Shown: positions 59,239-64,000 of the stretch, one piece after another
Numbering within the stretch: the stretch's first letter is position 1
Layout of the letters: the number at the start of each line of letters is the position of its first letter
Origin: SHVO01 sp050250575
GTDB lineage: Bacteria > Pseudomonadota > Alphaproteobacteria > Rhodospirillales > Rhodospirillaceae
Assembly: GCA_050250575.1 (NCBI GenBank)
Contig: JBFWOJ010000013.1
Coordinates: 1-64,000, forward strand
Reading direction: 5' to 3'
Length of the DNA: 64,000 nucleotides
The notes under the pieces: generated by a model
Seen by the model: only the letters and a program-made list of their open reading frames with translations
Databases searched by the model: none
Told to the model about the DNA's origin: nothing
Program-made: the position numbers and the translations under genes

Positions 59239-60431
59239 AAACGATCCACGTCTTTACCGTCGCGGCTGCCAATTATCTGCCCAAAGCGCGTGTCCTTTTG
59301 ACTTCGCTGCGGCGGCAGCACCCGGACTGGCGCCTGCATTTTGCCGTTTGCGACGCTCCGCCGCCGGCCGAGGCGCTCGCGGGTCTGGGCGCGGACGAGG
59401 TCCATCAGCTCGACTCCCTCGAGATCCCCAATCTCAGGCGCTGGGCCTTCTGCCATTCGCTGATCGAGCTCGCCACGGCGATCAAGCCGTTCGTCCTGAA
59501 GAAGTTGCTCGCGCGGGCCGACTGCGCAGCGGCCGTCTACCTCGACCCCGACATCGCCGTCCTCTCGCCGATGTCCGACGTTGAAGACGCCCTTCATGCC
59601 GCCGACATTGTTCTGACGCCGCATCTCACCGATCCCGAACGCGCCGTGCCGGGGATCGTCGCGAACGAGATCTCGACCATGCAGCACGGCATCTACAATC
59701 TCGGTTTCATTGGCGTTGCCGCGCGCGATGAAGGGCGCCGGTTTGCCGCCTGGTGGTCCGAGCGCACCTATAGATACTGCCGCGAGGATATCCCCGACGG
59801 CATCTATACCGATCAGCGCTGGGTCGACTTTGCGCCGGCTTTTTTCGACAAAGTGAAAGTGTTGCGCACACCCGGCCTTAATGCCGCGCCATGGAATCTG
59901 CCGAACCGGAATATGGCCGGCGGGTTTGAACGCGGTTTTACGGTGAATGGCCAGCCGCTCGTGTTCTTCCACTTCAGCCAGCTCGGCGTTATGCCCGATG
60001 CCCGCACCACGGGCGGCCAGTCGGCTGCGGCGGAATTGGTGGAATGGTACCGCCGTGAGACCATGCCCACGGCCGGCGAAAAGGCAGTTTCCGCACATTA
60101 CGCGTATGACCGGTTTGCCGACGGCTCACCGATTGCCGCGGAGCAGCGCCTTGTCTACCGTGCGCGACCTGACGTCCAACGCGCCCATCCCGATCCGTTT
60201 GCACATGGGGACGGCAGCTATGCCGCCTGGTGGAAGGCCCACGCCCGCACAGAGTATCCGCGCCTGTTCAATCCGGCGACGAAGCCCGCCGAGATGCAGC
60301 AGCTGCAGGCCTTCCTTACCTATCGCCGCGACGGCGAGGATATCGTCGGCGATGACGCAGTGGCGCCGGCGGCCGTATACGGCGGCGCAATGTCTAAGGT
60401 GGCCAGTTTCATTCGCAAGATCGCGCGCTAG
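59235..60431 (+). CDS. Glycosyltransferase (GT-A fold)
   Basis: A 398-residue glycosyltransferase. The N-terminus MKTIHVFTVAAANYLPKARVLLTSL is typical of GT8-like and related GT-A enzymes, and VYLDPDIAVLSPM contains the DxD metal/nucleotide-sugar motif. NLGFIGVAARDEGRRFAAWW and the downstream FFHFSQL also fit. Coupled by ATGA to the methyltransferase-deacetylase gene, so both probably modify the same surface glycan. Its stop overlaps the tspO stop by 4 nt. Confidence 0.85.
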   Translation: MKTIHVFTVAAANYLPKARVLLTSLRRQHPDWRLHFAVCDAPPPAEALAGLGADEVHQLDSLEIPNLRRWAFCHSLIELATAIKPFVLKKLLARADCAAAVYLDPDIAVLSPMSDVEDALHAADIVLTPHLTDPERAVPGIVANEISTMQHGIYNLGFIGVAARDEGRRFAAWWSERTYRYCREDIPDGIYTDQRWVDFAPAFFDKVKVLRTPGLNAAPWNLPNRNMAGGFERGFTVNGQPLVFFHFSQLGVMPDARTTGGQSAAAELVEWYRRETMPTAGEKAVSAHYAYDRFADGSPIAAEQRLVYRARPDVQRAHPDPFAHGDGSYAAWWKAHARTEYPRLFNPATKPAEMQQLQAFLTYRRDGEDIVGDDAVAPAAVYGGAMSKVASFIRKIAR

Positions 60432-60916
60432 TTCAGCACCCAGATGGATGCATTGAGGACTCCCGCGAACGTCACCCACGCCAGGTAAGGGGCAAGCAGA
60501 AGTCCTGCGATCCTATCGTGCCTCCAAAAGGCGATAAGCGTAGCGGCGATGGCGATCCATAAGAACGCAAGCTCGACCAGTGCCGCTCCGACCCGCTGCA
60601 GGCCGAAAAAAATACCCGACCAGGCCAGGTTCAATGCAAGCTGCAGCGCGTAAAGGGCGTAGGCGCGGCGATCGGAAAAGCCGATCCGCCGCCAGATCCG
60701 CCATCCGGACAGCGCGATCATTACGTAAAGTGTCGTCCAAACCGGCGCGAAAACGCCGTTGGGCGGGTTGAAAGACGGTTTGTTGAGGTCCGCATACCAG
60801 CTGCCGACACTGCGGAACGTGGCAAGAGAACCCAGGGCGGATACCGCAAAACAGACGGCGAGAAAGCCGAACAGGGCAGCAGCGCTACCGGCAAGTGATG
60901 GCGGCCGAGGGCTCAT
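60428..60916 (-). CDS. tspO: TspO/MBR family protein
   Basis: A 162-residue membrane protein with five hydrophobic segments. TspO signatures: WYADLNKPSFNPPNGVFAPVWTTLYVMIA and LQLALNLAWSGIFFGLQRVG. It binds tetrapyrroles and cholesterol-like ligands and modulates stress or porphyrin responses in bacteria. It overlaps the upstream receiver gene by ATGA. Confidence 0.93.
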   Translation of the reverse strand: MSPRPPSLAGSAAALFGFLAVCFAVSALGSLATFRSVGSWYADLNKPSFNPPNGVFAPVWTTLYVMIALSGWRIWRRIGFSDRRAYALYALQLALNLAWSGIFFGLQRVGAALVELAFLWIAIAATLIAFWRHDRIAGLLLAPYLAWVTFAGVLNASIWVLN

Positions 60917-61395
60917 CCCGCAGGCGGAAGCTGTACCTGTTTATACCGCGCGAAATCGATCTTGATGGCGCGCTTGCGGCCTTGCGTGATCGCCGCACGC
61001 AGTTTTTGCGGCGTCACCGGTTTCACAAGGTAACCCGACACATCGAGCTGCGCTGCCACGGCCACGGTGTCGTGTTCGCCCGACGCCGTGAGCAGGACGA
61101 AACAGGCGTCGGGACGCACCGATTGCACTTGGCCCGTGCGCACGACCCACAAGAGTTCCAGGCCCGTACCTTGCGCCATCTGGTAGTCGCACAGGATGAC
61201 GTCGATCACACGTGGGCTCGTGTGCATCTTCTCGAACGCATCGCGCCCGCTGTTGGCGCGTGTCACGTGAACGACGCCGATGGACTTCAGCAATGCTTGA
61301 ACAAGATCCAAGAACGCATTGTCGTCGTCGACAATAAACACATGGAGATTGTCGAGGCGTTCGTGTTCTGCTGGGACGCTCTGTTCGGGAGCCAT
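60913..61395 (-). CDS. Single-domain response regulator
   Basis: A 160-residue receiver with a short N-terminal tail. Acidic pocket DDD23-25, phospho-acceptor D70 in VILCDYQMAQGTGLE, lysine in YLVKPVTP. The C-terminal 25 residues are basic, without an output domain. Divergent from the CHASE3 hybrid kinase across 136 bp, so it may be that kinase's partner; coupled to tspO. Confidence 0.9.
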   Translation of the reverse strand: MAPEQSVPAEHERLDNLHVFIVDDDNAFLDLVQALLKSIGVVHVTRANSGRDAFEKMHTSPRVIDVILCDYQMAQGTGLELLWVVRTGQVQSVRPDACFVLLTASGEHDTVAVAAQLDVSGYLVKPVTPQKLRAAITQGRKRAIKIDFARYKQVQLPPAG

Positions 61396-61531
61396 GGGTC
61401 CGTCAGGTCCGCGTTAGGCCCGAAATCCATCACAGAACGGCACGGCTGGCAATTGCTAAATAAGTGGAGCGCCTTGTTTTTATTAAGGTTTATAGCGATT
61501 TACGGGGTCTGCTAAAGTCCTGCGCGCCCGC

Positions 61532-63802
61532 ATGGATCGTGTCATGAACCAGCTCCCGGAAACGCGTGAAAACGCGGTCGGTGTCGACCGGTTGCCGGTC
61601 AACGCGCGCCTCTTGGTGGTCTCCTTCATTCTTCTGGTGCTCGTCATTGGCGCCGCTGTGTGGGGCGAGATCCAGGCGAGCCGCTATGCCGACGAAGCAT
61701 TCGAAATTCAGCGCCGCGAACTCGAAACCGTGCGCATGCTGTCGTTGTTGCAGGATACCGAAACGGGTCAGCGCGGCTACCTGCTCACGGAAGATGAGGC
61801 CTTCCTGCAGCCTTATGAAGCCGCGATCGCCGCGATCGCCGAACTGCGCGAGCGCTTCAAGACGCTCGTCATCGACGACACGGCGGCCCAGAGCCGCGCT
61901 GAGCGGCTCGACCAGCTGATCTCGGAGCGGCTGGCCATCCTCCGCTCGACGCTCGAACTTCACGAAAAAGGCCAGCACGCCGCTGCCGTCGAACTGGTCA
62001 AGAGCGGAGAGGGCAGGAAACGTATGGACGAGATCAGGGAAATCCTGGCGGACATCAACGGCGCGCGCGAGAAGGCGCTCGCGGCCCAGCAGGATCGCTT
62101 GCGGCGCACGACCTTCCTCGTACGCATCGCCGAGGTTTTCGGCGTCCTCGTTCTTGTTCTTACGGCGGTTGCGATTTTTCGTCAGGCGGCGATCACGCAT
62201 GAAGCGCAGCGGCGCATACGCGAAACCCAGGCCGCGGCGGTCTCGGCCGCCACGACTGCGAACCGCGCCAAATCCGCGTTCCTGGCCACCATGAGCCACG
62301 AACTGCGAACGCCCATGACAGCGATTATCGGCATGTGCGACCTCTTGCTCGCCGGAAAACAGAGTCCGGATGAACGTCAGGTCACGCAGCTGCTTGCGCG
62401 CAACGCTCAATCGCTCTTGCGTCTGCTCAACGACATCCTCGACCTCTCCAAGATCGAAGCGGGCCGACTGACCTTGGAATCCGCGGACTTCCGGCTGTCG
62501 GCTATTCTGGAAGAGGTGGAGTCCCTGTTCGGTCCCGTTGCGAGCCAGAAAGGCTTGGTGCTCAAAGTCGCCGGCAATGGCGGACCTGCAGACGTTTTCC
62601 GCGGCGATGCGAAACGATTGCAGCAGGTCCTCGTCAATCTGGTCGGCAATGCAATCAAATTCACGACCAGCGGCCGCGTCGCGGTCTCCAACCGGCAATC
62701 GCGCGCTGACGACGGCCGTACCCTTCTGGAGATCGAAGTCGAGGACACCGGCGAAGGCATTTCAGCCGAGGCCATGCAGCGCCTGTTTCGCGAGTTCGAA
62801 CAGGAAGACGTTTCCACATCACGCCGTTACGGCGGCAGCGGTCTGGGACTCAGCATATCCAAGCGCATCATCGAAGCCATGGGTGGCTCCATCGGTGCGA
62901 CGAGCGTCAAGGGCCGCGGTTCGTGCTTTTATTTCTCGTTACCGTTGTCGGTCGGCGATGCGGCGAACGTGATTGCACGCCAGTCGGCGTCAAGCGTCGA
63001 GGCCGGGCGCAAGCTTGACGGCCTATCGCTCCACATCTTGTTGGCCGAAGACACGCCTGCGACGCAATTTCTCGTCAAGCGGATGCTCTCGCTCTGGGGC
63101 CACAGCGTGACAACGGCCGCCGACGGCGAGGAAGCCGTCCGACTCGCCAACGGCAGACGTTGGGACATCATCCTCATGGATATGCAGATGCCGGTCATGG
63201 ACGGACCCCAGGCGACGCGGCAGATCCGTGGCGGCGGTGGACCGTCCGCGCATGTTCCGATTGTTGCATTGACCGCCGACGCCGTAGTCGAGAATCGCCA
63301 TGCTTATCTCGACGCGGGGTGCAATCTCGTCGTGACCAAGCCGATCAATTGGGGCGAACTCGCCGACAGCATTGCCACCGTGCTGGGGCGCGGTGCCGGG
63401 CCCCACCAGGCCGCCGCGACGGCTTCGCCGGAGCATGAAATATCCTGGCGCGAGGTGCCGCTCCTTAACCGGGCCTTGCTCGCGGAGCTGAAGGAATCTC
63501 TCGGCGGAGACACGCTTTCCTCGCTTGCCGCGTCCGCCATCGAAAACATCAAGCACTATGCCGGCGAGCTGCAACGCCACCTGGCGGCGCACGACCACCC
63601 GATGGCGATGCGGCTTGCCCATCAGATCAAGGGCGCAAGCGCCCAAATTGGCGCCGAGCGGGCCGCTGCGCTTGCACGCGTTGTCGAAACGCGGTGCAAA
63701 GCGAATGAAGATGCATCGGAAGCGGCGGGCCAATTGGACATCTGCTTGAAGGAATCCGCCGCGGCTCTGGAAACCTATTTCGCGCGCGGGGCGGCAAGAT
63801 GA
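61532..63802 (+). CDS. CHASE3 hybrid histidine kinase with Hpt domain
   Basis: A 756-residue membrane kinase. TM1 (about 27-46), CHASE3 sensor (about 48-190; LSLLQDTETGQRGYLLTEDEAFLQPYE), TM2 (about 195-215), HisKA with H256 in MSHELRTPMTAIIG, HATPase (NLVGNAIKF, DTGEGIS, GGSGLGLSIS), receiver with D550 in ILMDMQMPVMDG, and a C-terminal Hpt with H697 in AHQIKGASAQIGAE. It can thus run a full phosphorelay to an outside receiver such as the divergent one at 60913..61395. Start at ATG 61532 or 61544. Confidence 0.95.
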   Translation: MDRVMNQLPETRENAVGVDRLPVNARLLVVSFILLVLVIGAAVWGEIQASRYADEAFEIQRRELETVRMLSLLQDTETGQRGYLLTEDEAFLQPYEAAIAAIAELRERFKTLVIDDTAAQSRAERLDQLISERLAILRSTLELHEKGQHAAAVELVKSGEGRKRMDEIREILADINGAREKALAAQQDRLRRTTFLVRIAEVFGVLVLVLTAVAIFRQAAITHEAQRRIRETQAAAVSAATTANRAKSAFLATMSHELRTPMTAIIGMCDLLLAGKQSPDERQVTQLLARNAQSLLRLLNDILDLSKIEAGRLTLESADFRLSAILEEVESLFGPVASQKGLVLKVAGNGGPADVFRGDAKRLQQVLVNLVGNAIKFTTSGRVAVSNRQSRADDGRTLLEIEVEDTGEGISAEAMQRLFREFEQEDVSTSRRYGGSGLGLSISKRIIEAMGGSIGATSVKGRGSCFYFSLPLSVGDAANVIARQSASSVEAGRKLDGLSLHILLAEDTPATQFLVKRMLSLWGHSVTTAADGEEAVRLANGRRWDIILMDMQMPVMDGPQATRQIRGGGGPSAHVPIVALTADAVVENRHAYLDAGCNLVVTKPINWGELADSIATVLGRGAGPHQAAATASPEHEISWREVPLLNRALLAELKESLGGDTLSSLAASAIENIKHYAGELQRHLAAHDHPMAMRLAHQIKGASAQIGAERAAALARVVETRCKANEDASEAAGQLDICLKESAAALETYFARGAAR

Positions 63803-64000
63803 GCACGCGCCGCGTGGTCGTCTACGGTATCAAGAACTGCGACACGATGAAGAAGGCGCGCGCCTGGCTCCAGGCGCGCCAAGTTGCGTACGAATTCCAC
63901 GACTATAAGACCGCCGGCATCACGCGCGGCCTCTTGACGCGCTGGGTCGAGGCGGCCGGCTGGGAAGCTCTTTTGAATCGCGCTGGAACCACCTTCCGCA
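63799..64000 (+). CDS. ArsC/Spx-family reductase, partial
   Basis: First 67 residues of a thioredoxin-fold protein cut by the window end. VVVYGIKNCDTMKKARAWLQ has the Cys of the ArsC/YffB type (CDT) and FHDYKTAGIT follows as in that family. The ATG overlaps the kinase stop (ATGA). Confidence 0.88.
   Translation, partial: MSTRRVVVYGIKNCDTMKKARAWLQARQVAYEFHDYKTAGITRGLLTRWVEAAGWEALLNRAGTTFR

Overview
The window looks like chromosomal DNA of a GC-rich alphaproteobacterium. This rests on gene families typical of that class (DUF3775, KTSC, a TonB receptor, a HutF-type histidine pathway, PHB depolymerase with 3-hydroxybutyrate dehydrogenase, an HWE-type kinase) and on repeated GGAAC-N16/17-CGTT promoters. 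That motif is the recognition sequence of EcfG, the general stress response (GSR) sigma factor found only in Alphaproteobacteria. The order or genus cannot be fixed from sequence alone. No rRNA, tRNA, CRISPR array, insertion sequence or prophage was seen.

Layout. 0.1-2.6 kb: phosphate uptake (PiT transporter plus DUF47 partner) and a PAP2 phosphatase. 3.3-6.3 kb: a TonB-dependent receptor. 6.4-20.9 kb: a histidine-degradation region with hutI-hutH-hutG-hutU-hutD on the minus strand, hutF divergent, a sodium/solute symporter, a HutC repressor with a 9-bp inverted-repeat operator, plus an aminotransferase, a Rieske oxygenase, a LysR regulator and an exported creatininase-like protein. 20.9-26.1 kb: a receiver protein, a two-subunit molybdenum hydroxylase, an FkbM methyltransferase and a beta-hydroxyacid dehydrogenase. 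26.1-31.2 kb: small proteins, a candidate stress sRNA, a hairpin-rich non-coding stretch, hemerythrin and ferritin-like proteins. 31.2-36.0 kb: YgiQ radical SAM protein and CstA/YbdD. 35.9-45.1 kb: DNA ligase with an RcnB/glycine-zipper envelope protein, PHB mobilisation, glycogen synthase and small stress-type genes. 45.2-52.8 kb: a giant soluble hybrid kinase with nine exact 92-residue HAMP repeats, a receiver-HWE kinase and a small basic protein. 52.9-60.9 kb: an amine-oxidase/permease/topoisomerase IB operon, ferrochelatase, and a methyltransferase-deacetylase fusion with a glycosyltransferase. 60.4-64 kb: TspO, a receiver protein, a CHASE3 hybrid kinase and the start of an ArsC-like reductase.

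The main result is regulatory. Ten exact GGAAC-N16/17-CGTT elements were read by eye; about one would be expected by chance in 64 kb on two strands. Nearly all sit 20-160 nt upstream of a plausible start on the correct strand, and several decide between alternative starts. They tie PAP2, the FkbM methyltransferase, the envelope protein-ligase pair, the glgA operon, the DUF3775-KTSC-Nudix operon, the multi-HAMP kinase, the basic protein and the oxidase-permease-topoisomerase operon into one putative stress regulon. One element drives no protein: it precedes a two-hairpin, terminator-ended RNA of about 95 nt with C-rich loops, the architecture of the Caulobacter stress sRNA GsrN.
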